Shown here: in pieces, positions 46,336 to 59,096 of the stretch
Layout of the letters: every line of letters starts with the position of its first letter
How positions within the stretch are numbered: the stretch's first letter is position 1
Origin: Azolla caroliniana
Lineage: Eukaryota; Polypodiophyta
Assembly (NCBI GenBank): GCA_043228905.1
Contig: JBHGNT010000004.1
Coordinates: 7,626,001-7,690,000, forward strand
Direction: 5' to 3'
Length of the DNA stretch: 64,000 nucleotides
Translations under genes and position numbers: made by a program
The notes under the pieces: model-generated
What the model was told of the DNA's origin: nothing
The model's input: the letters and a program-made list of their open reading frames with translations, nothing else
The model's database searches: none

Positions 46336-46650
46336 CCCGAACCTTGTGACCGAACTCACGGAGGGAGCCCAAGTTCTGATGACGGATGGAATCTTCCACG
46401 GAACCCGAATCTCTCGAATGAGATCCGAGTCGACCGAGACGGGGGGACAGCCATGCCCATGAAACCCGAATCTCGTGACCAAACTCACGGACGGAACGCA
46501 GGGTCTAATGATGGATGGAATGGTTCCATAGGATCCCGAATCTCTTGATTGAGATCTGAGTCGAGCGAGATGGGAAGACCATGTCCAAGAAACCCGGAAT
46601 CTCGTGGCCGAACTCACGGGCGGACGGAGCCCAGGCTCGCGCTAATGCCG
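46336..46650. repeat. 128/129-bp tandem repeat upstream of the TPR gene
   Basis: About 2.4 imperfect units start at 46336, 46465 and 46593, each beginning CCCGAA or CCCGGAA, then a TCGTGACCGAACTCACGG-like stretch. It ends about 550 bp before the start codon of the TPR gene. Confidence 0.8.
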
Positions 46651-47201
46651 GGCCGAAATTTACTTCACACGAGAGAGAGCGCATCCGAATGAGACCATCT
46701 CCATGAGATTTCTTTAACATGTTTTGTGGAGGTTGATTGATACTCTTCTCTCTCAATCTCTCTCACCAATTTACTTATTATTGTTATTATTATTATTTGG
46801 TCTAAGACGAGAAAGGAAGACGTGGAGCCATTCTCATAGGTTTGTAAATCCAAAAAGGAGAAAAAAACAGACTGGTTGTCTCGTCGTCGTAGTAGTAGTA
46901 GGGTCCTACTGAAGCGTAGAGGATGAACCTGGACCTGCTCCTCGTCCAGATTCATTCCCATTATACATATACTCCCCCCCCTCCCCCCCCCCCTTTTCTT
47001 CAGCGATTTATCATCATCCATCACCATCTCCTCTCATCAGATTGAAGAAGCAGAAGCAGAAGCAGAAGAAAGAAGCAGACCGAACGGAAGAAGAAGAAGA
47101 AGAAGAAGAAGAAGAAACTGACGGAGAAGCATCTGGAAGCGGACGAAGACAGAAAAGAAAAGAAAGGAAGGTCGTCAGCTCAAGAAAGCAAGCTTCATTC
47201 C

Positions 47202-49380
47202 ATGGCTTCTCCTGAACGAATCATGGGGAAAGTAGTAGAGATGAATAACAATACCATGCCATTCCATGTCTTGCACAAGGTTCCTACGGGAGATAGTCTG
47301 TACGTACGGGCCAAGCATGTACAGGTATTTACTATGAATTTGCTGTGACTGAATCCTTAGTGAATGTCTTTATCTGTGTGTTCCTTTTCTTTACTGTTAG
47401 CCATGAATTCCTGTGTCCTTCTCTTCTTTTCCAATTTTTTCCGATCAACATGAGAGGATGTCGGAAGCATGATTATCCATTGCTGACTCCTTGAACGTCA
47501 TTTTTATATTTGTGAAATTTTCTTGTTGTCTTTTGTATAATGTTTTCCTGCGTCTTCAACAATCGGTTCTGGTCATATTGCGAAGAAATGGGCGTGTTAT
47601 AACAAGCTCTTATCTACTTCTTTCTGTGGCTATCTCTTTCCGCTTCTCCTATTTTATGGTGTCTGTACTTCTCTCTCTATGAATTGATGCGTGTGTGTTT
47701 CTTGTATTTCTTTGGTGTTTGTGGAAATCTTCTTCTCCATTGGTTTATTTAATTAAAGGGAAGAGCGAGATAAAACATGTGTATCTTGTTTTTCGCGCTA
47801 ATCTAATTGTAACTGATCTGCACAATCTCTGTATTTTTTTTCTTGGAGTTACAGATTGTAGATAGAGATCCAGAGAAGGCAATTGCACTCTTCTATGCTG
47901 CCATCGATGCTGGAGATCGTGTAGATAGCGCTCTCAAAGACATGGCCATCGTTTTGAAACAGCAGAATCGCTGTGAAGAAGCTATTCTTGCTATTTCTTG
48001 CTATCGCTCTCGTTGCTCCCAGCAATCTCAAGGCTCTCTTGATAACGTGCTTCTCGACCTGTATAAGGTATACATTTTTGTTCATCACATTAATAATTCA
48101 TGGTCTAATCTCCGAGCAATATTCGATATGATTGTATGATTTATTCTACTACTGATTTTGATTCATCATATTTTCTTAGTCTTTGAATGATCCGAAAACT
48201 CTGTATTTTGCATTGCCTATTTCTTTCAGAGTTGTGGTCGTTTAGAAGACCAGATCGCGCTCCTTATTCAAAAGCTCCAGCTCTTCCAGAACGGACAAGC
48301 TTTTAATGGAAAACGCACCAAAACTGCACGGTCTCAAGGAAGGAAATTCCAGGTTTCCGTGGAACAGGAAGCTTCGAGGCTTCTGGTAAAAATTTCTCAT
48401 TTTTGTTTCACTTTCTTTATTCCTTACATTGAAATTCTTTTCGATTCCTTCTTTTTTTGGTCTGCCTTCTCTTTCTTTATATATATATATATATATAACT
48501 ATATCCTGCGTAGCTCATCCATTTTCTACGCTTATCCGGAATGTCTTCTGCAGGGTAACCTTGGTTGGGCATACATGCAGCAAGGCAATTACACTTCTGC
48601 TGAATTCGTCTACAGGTAATCGATTAATTTTTTTGTCTCCTTTCAATGATCATTTTCCTTCTCCATTGCTTTTCTTTAGCTTCTTTGTTTTTCCTCAGAA
48701 AAGCCATGGCCTTGGAAGTTGACAACAACAAAATCTGCAATTTAGGAGTTTGTTTGATGAAACAAGGTCGGTTTGAAGAGGCCATTGCCGTTCTGAAAGG
48801 TGTTTCCTACACAAACAAACGTAGGGGGAGCTCTGAATCCCACTTGAAGTCATACCAAAGAGCTCAAGAGCTGATCATGGAGGCATACAATAATTCCGTA
48901 ATGAAGCCAATCAAACATAGCCTTTCTGATTCTTCCAATGATTCTAACAATTTCATGAATCGAACCACTATAACAGATGAAATGGAAGTTTCTACTGGGA
49001 CGTGCAATCATAAAGAAGCCACTAGTAATGTGGAAGAAGGGAAAGCTTCTGCAGTAAAATATAACCATAATATAAGCAGTATGGTTGCAGCGGCCTGGAT
49101 GTTTGCTTGCAGTAATAGCTCCCAAAGAGTAGTTAATGATGAGGAATATAGGGATTATAATATTATTGATGATGGTTCAGATCAGTACGCAAATGGAGAA
49201 GAAGAAATTAGATCAGATCAATGTTACCATGAATCCAACACCGGCTATGAAGAGTGTATGAGTGGTGATGCTTCATTCCCTATCTCTTACTTCAAGTCTC
49301 AAGTACTGCAGGAGCCCAGTCTAGTATTAAGAAGACTTCCTGTTTTTCAAGACCTCACTATTCCTGGAAGTGCAGCGTAG
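47202..49380 (+). CDS. TPR protein of the MS5/POLLENLESS3/SDI1 family, 5 exons
   Basis: Exons 47202-47324, 47855-48067, 48230-48385, 48554-48615 and 48699-49380; all GT-AG, in phase, 1236 nt, 411 aa. The N-terminus FHVLHKVPTGDSLYVRAKH and then VDRDPEKAIALFYAAI are diagnostic of this plant family. TPR units occupy about residues 45-220 (SALKDMAIVLKQQNRCEEAI; NLGWAYMQQGNYTSAEFVYR; NLGVCLMKQGRFEEAIAVLK). The Ser/Asn/acidic C-terminal half is weakly conserved. Family members act in pollen meiosis exit (POLLENLESS3/TDM1) or sulphur-starvation responses (SDI1). The length fits POLLENLESS3-like better than the shorter SDI1. The start is the first ATG before the conserved block. A (GAA)n tract lies in the 5' leader (about 47082-47117). 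Confidence 0.93.
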
Positions 49381-49439
49381 TTGGCGTGTCATATTTCTCC
49401 CACTTTCCATGTCCAGATGAATAATGGAATGGCCTTCGC

Positions 49440-49617
49440 TCTCTCTCTCTCTCTCTCTCTCTCTTTCCTTGTCCATATGCTCTTTTGCTTACACTATCGT
49501 GTAAGACCTAAGACCTAAACCTAAACCTAAACCTAGTCATTGTTATTACTGTGATTGGAATTTGGATATTCAGGTCTTTTGCATGAGTTGAATGTATATT
49601 CAGATAGGTACAGGTGA

Positions 49618-49660
<43 letters not shown>
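49440..49660 (+). repeat. CT microsatellites and telomere-like (CCTAAA)n after the TPR gene
   Basis: (CT)n at 49439-49463 and 49619-49659. Between them, 49508-49536 has CCTAAA units in tandem, a telomere-like hexamer lacking one C of the plant CCCTAAA. Confidence 0.8.
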
Positions 49661-49662
<2 letters not shown>

Positions 49663-50908
49663 GCATTATATTTACCTAATCATGTACTAATACATTCACA
49701 TTACTTCCCTAAGAATTGTGAGCCATGTCAACTTGTTGCTATAAGCATAAGCTTGGGTGAGAGACAGTTGGTGTCATTAAACAGTGTGCCATGTAGAGTG
49801 TAGTGTTTGGTGAATGGTATGTACAATGAACCATACGTACAATATGTGCATTCTCATTGGAGTATGTTTCGATCATTCCAGTAATGGTAAACACCCTCGA
49901 GAAGTTTGGTAAATACCATACTTTTGGATTCATTATTTACTATAAGGTAAAACATTTTTTTAAGGTAAAAAAGTGAGAACGGAAAATTAAAAATGTTAAA
50001 AAAAAATATAAGTATTTTTTCATAACATACACATTTGTTTGCAAAACATATGAAAAGGATTGTTTCGAGTAGAAGAATGCAAATATTATGTTCTATGCTG
50101 ACTCAACTTTGGTGAACCATACAAGGAAAACACAAAAAGATTACTGAGGGCGTGGTTGTAATCTATATGAGAAACAAATTGTGGCAACATTTGTGGATCT
50201 TTAGGTATGGAAACATGGAATCTTCTGCCTTTGAAAGTTTGGTTAGAAAAGTGAAGGGAAATCTCATGCCACTTGTAATGACAACCATGAATCCAAATAT
50301 TTTGCATTGTTGCGAGTGCTTTACAGTTCTAACAACGAAGCTTTGTGAGCAGTGATTGCAAGTGTGTTGAGCACATAGGATAAAGGTGAGAAGTGGTGAT
50401 ATAATTATTGGTTGCTCTTGATAATTTGTTAGTCCTTTTCCATTGTACCTTGTTGTAACTCACATTGAATTTTGGCAATGTGCAAAATACACTTGACATT
50501 GCTCTAGAAAAGTGCTTTAATGTTTGATTGTTGGCATAAATTGTGTGATTGAAGAGGATGGCCTCGACACTAAGATTAGCTTGATTGAAAGATAACATTT
50601 GAATGAAGAGGCTAAACTCATTTCAATGAGCTTGATTTAACATACCGTGTTAGTGTATGCGATGGAGAGGGCTAGAATCATGGTAATTCCACAAGTATGT
50701 ATTAATTTGACAAGCAAGTGGTACATTGTTTGCTTCTGACAACTCAACCTTTATGATTTAGGGTTTAGAGTTTAGGCTTTTTTGTTAGATTGGTGAGCTT
50801 TTAAAAGTTTGTTTTATTTTCCCTGGATTGTGAATGCTTTGTGTGTGCCTTGTCAATGATCTTACTATCCACGACCTTGCATTGGCACATTCCTTGCCCA
50901 TCCAAGAC
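49661..50908. other. No gene seen between TPR gene and copia-A1
   Basis: AT-rich, only short ORFs, no terminal repeats recognised. Confidence 0.5.
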
Positions 50909-51296
50909 TGTTGAGAATCAAGCTCAACCTAATCTAGTGTGTGAACACACCCTTGAGCGTGTGCACTCAAAGGTCAAAAGTCACCACTCCTATTTACACA
51001 TTAACTATGTGTCATAGAATCATATTCTACGACACATAACTAATGAGTTTTCACATTCCCCATGACCCATGAGTTTCGGTAGTTAATGAAGAGTGAGAGT
51101 GACTGTATAAAGCACTCTCCTCCTACTTTGTAATTAAGTCGATTAATCTCCTTTGTAATATACATCTTCTTGAGTATTCTATTGTCTCTCTAATCTATCT
51201 TGTGTTTCTCTCTCACTCTCTCACTCTCTCATACACACTCACAACACATATCTCTAGTCTATTCCGCTGCACAAGAATTACCATCGATTCTTTACA
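50909..51296 (+). repeat. 5' LTR of copia-A1
   Basis: 388 bp, TGTTGAGAATCAAGC...ATTCTTTACA, followed at once by TGGTATCAGAGCGG (complement of the initiator Met tRNA 3' end). It contains the family palindrome at about 51008-51034. Confidence 0.9.
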
Positions 51297-51451
51297 TGGT
51301 ATCAGAGCGGTTTGGTAGCTCGATCTAGCCTATCCACGTGTGTTGTGCTTCACGCTGACATTCAAGAAGAACCGGCTCATCGCTATCGTAGTGCAGCTAC
51401 ATAGCTCGTATTCAAGAGAGAAGAAAAAGAAGAAAATCTACATCGAACACC

Positions 51452-52380
51452 ATGAATACTCAAATGGGGAGCGCTCTCCCTAGCGAGAAGTTGGATCGAA
51501 ACAATTTCGCATCTTGGGAGTACAAGATGCACCAATACCTTGTCGGCCAAGGCTATTGGGGTTACATCAAGGGAGCACAAGAAAATCGATTCGACCTGGA
51601 AGACGCCGACTACTCAACATGGGAGCAAACGGTGAGTCGAGAAATGTATTGCTTGGCGACATGTGTTCATGATGACATGCTCGGCTACATTCGAGAAGCC
51701 ACGACGCCAAAGGAAGCATGGGAGAATCTACGAAAGATTTTCGCTGCCAACACGACAGCAAGGAAGCTCCAACTACGCCAAGAGTTGAACAACATCCAAC
51801 AATGGGATATGTTCATCACAAGCTACACCTTGAGGATCAAGGAGCTTTGTGACTCGCTCGGCTCAATAAGCGTCAATGTGGATGAGGATGAGATGGTGCA
51901 AATATGCCTCGACGACCTTGCACCAAGGTTCGGTGCAATGAGAACCGCCACCCTAGCAAGGCAGAATCCTCCCTCTTTCTTCAATCTTCAATACATGTTG
52001 TTGGTTGAAGAAAACCATGTTCGAACAAAGAGCAACACTTCGGAAGTTCACATGCTCTACACACATTCGAATGGAGGAAGAGGACGCGGCCAAGGAAGAG
52101 GGCGATTCGGCTAAGGACGAGGCGGACGAGGTCCGACTTACGACAACAACTCCCAATTTCGGGAACAAAACGGAAGCCATCGAGGAACCTTCGGAAGAAG
52201 GGGGAGCTTCCATTCCGTTCCGAGCCAAAAAATCTCGATCGAATGCAGTTATTGTGGAAAAATCGGCCACCATGAAGAAGAGTGCCGAAAGAAGAAGCGT
52301 GAGTCGACTTCCACAAGCTGACAACTCACAAATTATGTCACTAACTCCGATTATGAAGACCTTGGCGGAATGTTCGTGAT
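51452..52380 (+). pseudogene. Copia-A1 gag
   Basis: ATG at 51452 opens MNTQMGSALPSEKLDRNNF, then ASWEYKMHQYLVGQGYW: UBN2-type gag. It runs 220 codons to a TAA at 52112, after which the same protein can be read on, with a CCHC knuckle CSYCGKIGHHEEEC at about 52243-52284. Conserved blocks [18 protein letters not shown] and LGSISVNVDEDEMVQICL match the gag of copia-A2 and copia-A3. Confidence 0.88.
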
Positions 52381-54666
52381 GAGACATAGAGAAAATTCTA
52401 TGTCGGCTTCTACTTCGAATAACACATCTAGTCTGGAAGACATATGGTTCGTCGACTCCGGTGCCGCAAACCATATGACGTCTCATCAAGAATGGTTTTG
52501 AGAACTTTTAGAGCTGGACCGACCCAGCTATGTCGAAACTGGAGACGACACTACACATTTGATTCGACACATCGACAATGTCCCATTCGGGAAAGAAGGT
52601 GAACAAACTTGCATAAAAAATGTCTTACATGTACCCACCATAATGAAGAATTTGGTCTCGGTCGGCCAAATTGTGGAGCAAGGGATGCAAGTTCAATTCA
52701 ACCAAGGAGGTTGCTTCATCAAAAAGGAAGGCCGACTAATTGCTCGTGGTCGAAGGGAAGGCCGAATGTTTATCCTCAAAGCGAACGAGGTAAAATCAGC
52801 CATGTTTGCAAAGGACCTCCAAATCAACACCGACATAGAGCTATGGCATAAAAGAATCGGCCATATCAATCACAACAAACTCAAGGCGATGCAATCGAAA
52901 GGAGTCGTCATCGGGCTCCCGACCTTCGAAGAGAAAGAGATTGAAGGAGTATGTGAAGCATGCCAATTCGGCAAGCAACAACATCGGCACCCGTTCCCAA
53001 AGGAGAGGAACATGAGCAAAGGCCTATTGGACGTAGTCCACTCAGATGTGTGGGGACCGGCACAGATGGCCAAATTCGGAGGATGTCGGTACTATGTTAC
53101 CTTCATCGACGACTTCTCTAGATACACATGGATCTTTCCCATGAGGATGAAAGGCGAAGTGTTTACACACTTCCAAAAATTCAAAAGCGAAGTCGAAAAG
53201 ACAAATGGCCGCCATGTACGATGTCTTCGGTCAGATGGAGGAAAGGAATACTTCTCCGATGCGTTCACGGCATACCTTCGATAAGAAGGAATTCAGCGAG
53301 AATTCATTTGCCGACACACACCGCAACAGAACGGTGTAGCCGAACGCACGAATCGGCACATCCTTGAAGTAGCAAGGGCCATGCTAAATGAGAAGCATAG
53401 GCCCAAGTCATATTGGGCAGAAGCTACAAATACCGCCGTCTACCTCATGAACTGGTGCACAACATCCGGAGTGCACGAGGTCACCCCGCACGATAATTAC
53501 TATGGGAAGAAGCCAGATCTATCCCATGTAAGGATATTCGGCTCCATTGCATACGTACACATTCCCGATGAGAAGCGATAGAAGCTTGACCCAAAATCAG
53601 AGAATTGTATCCTCGTGGGGTACTCACTAGAGCAAAAGGGGCACAAGTGCTTAAACCCCTCTACTCGGAAGACTCGTGTAAGTCAGGATGTCGTCTTTGA
53701 CGAATCGACACCCGAGCCGACTCCTCCCAAACCATCTACGAAGACCTCAACAACAGCGAGGACGATGATCAACAAAGGTCAATGCTCGAAGAGAGTTCGA
53801 TCTTAACCAGATTGAGTGGACCACAAGAGCCTCCGAGCAACCAAAGCACATCTCGGCCAAGTCCAAAGATAGACAAAGGGAAGGCCAAAATGCCGGAATA
53901 TGAAGATGATCACTTTGACGACAACGAATCGACTCATCCACTCGATAGTGAGTTCGATGCCTTTGATGTGTCTCTTACGAGGTTACTCGGAGTTGAGAAA
54001 CTCCATCACTCCACCCGAGAGAAGAATCCGGTTAGCCAATTTAGCTACAACAACTATATGGCATACCACTATGCCTTTATGATGAAGGTGGCAGTAGTTC
54101 GAGAACCGGAGAACTTTGCCGAAGCTGCTAAAGATCCGCGATGGTTTGAAGTGATGAACGAGGAGATGCAAGCTCTCAACAAGAATGAGACATGGGATCT
54201 CGTCCCTCACTCACCGCACAACTAGGCAATTAGTTGTAGATGGATATACAAAGTGAAGTATAATGCCGACGGTTCCGTCAACCACTACAAAGCTCGACTG
54301 GTAGCAAAGGGCTACGCACAAACACAAGGCATCAACTATGAAGAGACCTTTGCCCCGGTGGCAAAGATGACAACCGTGTGAACCGTGATAGTGCTTGCAT
54401 CAACGAAAGGGTGGCACCTCCACCAGATGGATGTCAAGAACGCTTTTCTTCAAGGCAAATTAGAAGAGGTGTACATGATACAACCACTCGGCTTCGAATC
54501 CAACATTCATCCGAAAGCCATATGCCGACTCAAGAAGCCCCTCTACGGCCTTAAGCAAGCACCACGTGCTTGACACTCGAAGATAACACAATATCTTCAT
54601 CAAATTGGTTTTCGAATGTCAAAATCTGACAATTCTCTGTATGTAAGAAGCAACTCCGAAAGTCTG
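52381..54666 (+). pseudogene. Copia-A1 protease, integrase and partial RT
   Basis: The protease site is WFVDSGAANHMTSHQEW near 52448, then a stop. The ORF 52559-53284 carries [41 protein letters not shown] and the integrase core (VVHSDVWGPAQ, RCLRSDGGKEYFSD). After a stop come HTPQQNGVAERTNRH and LVGYSLEQKGHKC. RT starts with [27 protein letters not shown] and [14 protein letters not shown], and the text ends at SKSDNSLYVRSNSES where copia-B copy 2 begins. The YxDD motif is not reached. Confidence 0.88.
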
Positions 54667-54962
54667 TGTTGGGGACAAGGTCGTCAGTGTAGAAGACCAA
54701 ACAACATCTGTGATGTTGAAGGACCTGTGTATGAGAATGAACAAGATACACACACACACACACACACAGGCACAAAGAAATGTTTTATTTCTTAATAGCA
54801 ACAGTTACAAATGACAACCAACCTCCACTAAAGGTTACAAAGTCACTTTATATAGTGACTGTCCTAGGGCAACTGCCCTTTATGCTATTTACAGAAATAG
54901 CCCAAACTTGGGTTGTCCAAAGGGACAGTGTGAATACGGCCATTATACACTCGTATTCGACA
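54667..54962 (-). repeat. 3' LTR of copia-B copy 2
   Basis: 296 bp, the same length as the LTR at 25108-25403, minus-strand TGTCGAATACGAG...CCCCAACA. A CA microsatellite (about 54749-54769) replaces the GA run of copy 1. Confidence 0.88.
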
Positions 54963-54979
54963 CTCCCCCGTAATGGGTG

Positions 54980-57900
54980 TATACATGGGTTATCTGAAAT
55001 TACAGGTATATACAAGGTTTATCAGACAGATCGATTTTGTTCAAGACCGAACCGGTCGAGTCGAAAGAGTTGAAGCCGATCCTTAAAGAACCGATGTCGG
55101 TTGTCCGTAACCATCCTGTGCTGTGTGTCTGACTTTAACCGGACCGATTTTTCGTTACGCCCATCTGGTGCCAAAGGGACCGGAAGCGATCCGCCAAAAG
55201 ACACTTGGTCATTCCATCTACGACATTATCGGTTGTGGATATCTTCTCAAGACCGATTTTCCCTGAAATGACGCAGTCCCGAACAAAGTGATATCAAAGC
55301 AACAACACCCTAACTGTCGTTGTAGACAACTAGAGCTGAGTTGAAGTCGACTTGTCGAAACGTGTGCGCCAGCCGACCGAGCCATAAAGCTTCTTTTGCC
55401 ACGTCGGACACAGCTACATATTCCGCTTCGGTTGTTGAGGTGGTTGTGCACTCCTGAAGTTTCGACTTCCACGAGATTGCTCCATTGCCGAATTTGAAAC
55501 AATATCCGGTTGTTGATTTCCGACTGTCCACGCAGTCGGCGAAGTCCGAGTCAGTGTAACCAACTACGCTGAGGTTGAGTTCGGGCCAAATACAATGTCG
55601 TGGTCTTTTGTGCCAGCTAGATATCTGAACACATGCTTGACTGCGTTCCAGTGCGATCGTCCTGGGTAGTGCATGAATCTGCTGACGACTCCTATGGTGT
55701 GAGAGATATCAAGCCGTGTCGCAACCATCGCGTACATAAGGGAGCTGACTGCCGATGCATATGGTACCGACTTCATATCTTCCCCCTCCGGACCGGATGT
55801 CGGGCAGTCTCACTGAGATAGCCGAAGGTTAATGGGGAGCGGGGTTGAAGCAGACTTGGTCGAGTGCATGTTGAAGCGTTCCAAGACACGTCCGATGTAG
55901 TCGGTTTGAGACAAGAAAAGTTGTCATTTATTGCAATGCCGACTAATCTTCATACCAAGTATGTGTCTTGCCGGACTGAGGTCCTTTTATGGCAAACTTC
56001 AACCACTGTTTCCGAATGAGTTCGGTGAGCTCTCTGGCATGTCGGCCGGAGAGTAGCATGTTGTCCACGTAAATGATGAGGAAGACGGGAGACCCATCTT
56101 GAGTTGTTTTGGTGAAGAGACAGTGGTCCTCATCGCTCTTGGAGAAGCCAGTCGACTGGATGAAGTCGTCGAACTTCTTGTACCACTGTCGAGTTGCCTG
56201 TTTCAGGCCGTATAAACTCTTCCTAAGTCGGTAGACTAGATGCTCCTGGCCGGATGCCACAAATCCTTTCGGCTGCTCCATATAGATTTCCTCCTGTAGG
56301 TCACCGTGGAGGAATGTCGTTTTTACATCTAGCTGAATCAGCTCCAAGTTTTTGGCGGCCACGACACCAAGCATGAAACGAAGGGTTGTCATTTTCATCA
56401 CTGGTGAAAAGATTTCGTCGAAGTTGACGCCATATTCTTGTCGAAATCCCTTCGTAACTAATCTGTCCTTGTACTTTGGGTTGGTCGAGTCGGACGTCTC
56501 TTTTAGTCGATAGACCCATTTACACGGAAGAGCACGTCGATTCTTCGGTAATTCGACCAAGTCCCAAGTCTTGTTTGCGCGAATGGAGTGCATTTCCGAC
56601 TCCATCGCCAGATGCCAGGTGGCTGAGTCAGTAGATGCCGATGCTTCTTCGTAAGACGTCAGTTCACCGGCATCGGTAAAGAAAATTCTGGGAGAGTACC
56701 TTTCCGAAGGTTGCGACAGTCGCTCGAATCTTCGAGGTATGACTGGATTGGTCGCACCGGGTATAGGTGTCGGATGGTCGAAAGCCGAGCCATTCGGCTA
56801 TGCTGAATCTATGGATTCAGGACAGGAGGTGTCGGTTACCCATGAAACCGATCTTGTGTTGTGGGCTAGGCCTTCATGAAGGGTTGGCACTTCGGAAAAT
56901 ATTACCCTTCGGACTTCAATAGGCCTTTCGGCCGTTTTATGCATAGCCGACTCGTTGAACACAACGTCCGAACTTCGGGCGATTTGTCTGTGCTCGGGGT
57001 CCTAGAGTTGGTATCCGATCTCGCCGTCGGATCCATATCCAAGGAAAACGCATTTCCTTGATCTTGGTTCGAGTTTCCGGCAGTCGTCTTTCGGTATGAG
57101 CGCATATGCCTCACAGCCGAAGATCCTCAGCTTGTCATATTTCGGCTTACTGCCAGTCCATGTTTCCTGAGGTATTTTAAGTCCTAGAGGTCTACTTGGC
57201 GACATATTTATTATGTGTACTGCCGTAAGTAGAGCCTCTACCCAGAAGCCATCCGACAGTTCGGAGTGTTGGAGCATGGATACTATGCGTTCTTGAATCG
57301 TCTGATTCATGCGTTCAACGATTCCGTTCGGCTTCGGACTATAGGGTGCCATATATTTACGTTGAATGCCGCGTTCCCGGCAAAATTTGATGAATTCATC
57401 AGACTTGAATTCTCCTCCATTATCGGTTCGGAGACATTTTAGTTTTCGACCATTGCATGCCATTCGGAGAAGATCAAGAACACCCGATCTTTGGTTCTAA
57501 TGGGGTAAGCCCACACCTTCCAAGTCGAGTCGTCAATAAAATTGATGAAGTACGAAGCATTGCCAAGAGACTGATGTGGCATCGGGCCACAGACGTCCAA
57601 GTGGACCAAATTGAGGGGACTCAATTCTCTTGGTGGTGATGTCGGGTGTGATGCGGCTACCTATTTGCCATACTAGCAATGCTCGCAGAATTGGTGATCT
57701 GAGAAGGAGAGCTTGGGGATGTAACCGGCTCTGGATAGGTGCATTATGTTGGCCTTGCTGAGGTGTCCAAATCGTCCGTGCCATAACGATGACACGGGGA
57801 TATCAACCAAAAATAAGTCACCCTCTTTGAGTTTGACATATAAAGGGTACAAAGAGTGTACCTTTGGTCCTCGAGCAAGTAGGAGGTTCCCTTTGTGGAG

Positions 57901-59096
57901 TGTCCACCCTCCTAATGAGAACCCGGCACGGATGCCGGCTTCGTCAAGTTGTCTGATTGAGATCAAGGGTCTTGAAAGCTCAAGAACGTGTCGGATGTTG
58001 TGTAGTACGAGTGTAGAGCCACCCGGAAGGTTGAGCTCTACGGTGCCGATTCCGATTATGGCACAGTGTTGCCAATTCCCGACTCAAACTGAGTCAGAGT
58101 GCCGGTTCGAGTATTGCCAAAACTGAGATCGATGAGGTGTCACATGATACGATGCGCCCGAGTCCAGGAGCCATGTGCTCGATTCCTCAGTCGTAAGCAG
58201 AACTTCTGATTCGACTGGGTTCTCTATGGATAGTATGTTCGGGTCAGTCGTCAAAATTTCGGCTGAAGAGCCGGCATAGTTTACCTCCTCATGTCGGCAA
58301 CTCTTCTGATCTACTCTCTGAGCTTTATCGGTTTTTGCTTTGAGTGCCTGACAGTCGGCTTTGATGTGTCCTGGTTTCTTACAGTAGTTGCAGATTCGGT
58401 TGTCTCGGGACTTGCTCCGGCTTCGTTGATTGTTCGGCAGTCGGGAAGAACTTCTTCCCCGGTTGTTCAATCAGTCGATCGAACCTTGTACTACGTAAGC
58501 TTCATCTGCCAAGTCTTTAGAGAAAGACTTTCTCCGAGTTGCTTCAGTCAAGATTGTGCTCGTGATTTCGGAGTACTTAATGGCAGTTGTTGAAGCGTTG
58601 CACATGGTTGTGACGAAAGTTTCCCAAGAAGAGGGGAGACTACTCATGAGTATCATTGCTTTGAGTTCATCCTCTATTGTCGTCCCCTGAGATGATATTT
58701 GGGAGCTTAGGCTTTTGTACTCGTAGAGGTGTGCCTAAACCGAATCAGATTCTTTCATCCGCAAGTTGTAGAGGCGCCGGATCAGATACATCTTCGTTGC
58801 AGCGACCTTCTTTTCATAAGTTTCTGATAGTTTTTTCCAAAGTTCAAAAGTTGTCGAGCATGATTGCACTGTGAAGTACACTGACTCCGACAAGTGCATC
58901 CGAATCATGGCACGGACGATTCTATCCAGCTTTAGCCACTCGTTTGCCTTGTATGCTTTTGGAGGATTTTCATTTTCAATCGGGTCTATCTGACCCTTGA
59001 CTATGAGATAGTCTTGCATTTGTTCCTTCCAGAAATTGAAGTTCGAACCGTCGAACGTCCTTAGACTCATCTCCGATGAGCCGAATGTTGATGCCA
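54980..59096 (-). pseudogene. Copia-B copy 2 Gag-Pol, multiply broken
   Basis: Pieces on the minus strand: gag from ATG at 59096 ([19 protein letters not shown]), knuckle [14 protein letters not shown] (about 58354-58395), protease [14 protein letters not shown] near 58160, zinc region GRFGHLSKANIMHL near 57750, integrase ([39 protein letters not shown]), RT ([25 protein letters not shown]) and RNase H ([29 protein letters not shown]). The RT active site reads YVDN instead of YVDD, and one integrase HSD reads HLD. It supplies the normal RNase H ending that copy 1 lacks. Confidence 0.88.

Larger units (their letters stand above)
50909..54666 (+). mobile_element. Copia-A1 (Ty1/copia), cut off inside RT by copia-B copy 2
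   Basis: Plus-strand order: 5' LTR (50909-51296), Met-tRNA primer site TGGTATCAGAGCGG, gag, protease, integrase, first half of RT. At 54666/54667 the text switches to the LTR of copia-B copy 2. Several in-frame stops are present (52112, 52498, 53281, 53578, 54223, 54379). The RT second half, RNase H and 3' LTR are not in the window. Confidence 0.9.
54667..59096 (-). mobile_element. Copia-B copy 2 (Ty1/copia), 5' LTR and leader missing
   Basis: Minus-strand relative of the element at 20261-25403, inserted into copia-A1 RT. It has a 296-bp 3' LTR (54667-54962) preceded by the polypurine tract TTACGGGGGAG (54963-54973). Gag-Pol is broken by many stops and frameshifts. The other end stops at its own start codon (59094-59096), where copia-A2 pol sequence begins, so its leader and 5' LTR are lost. 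Confidence 0.9.
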
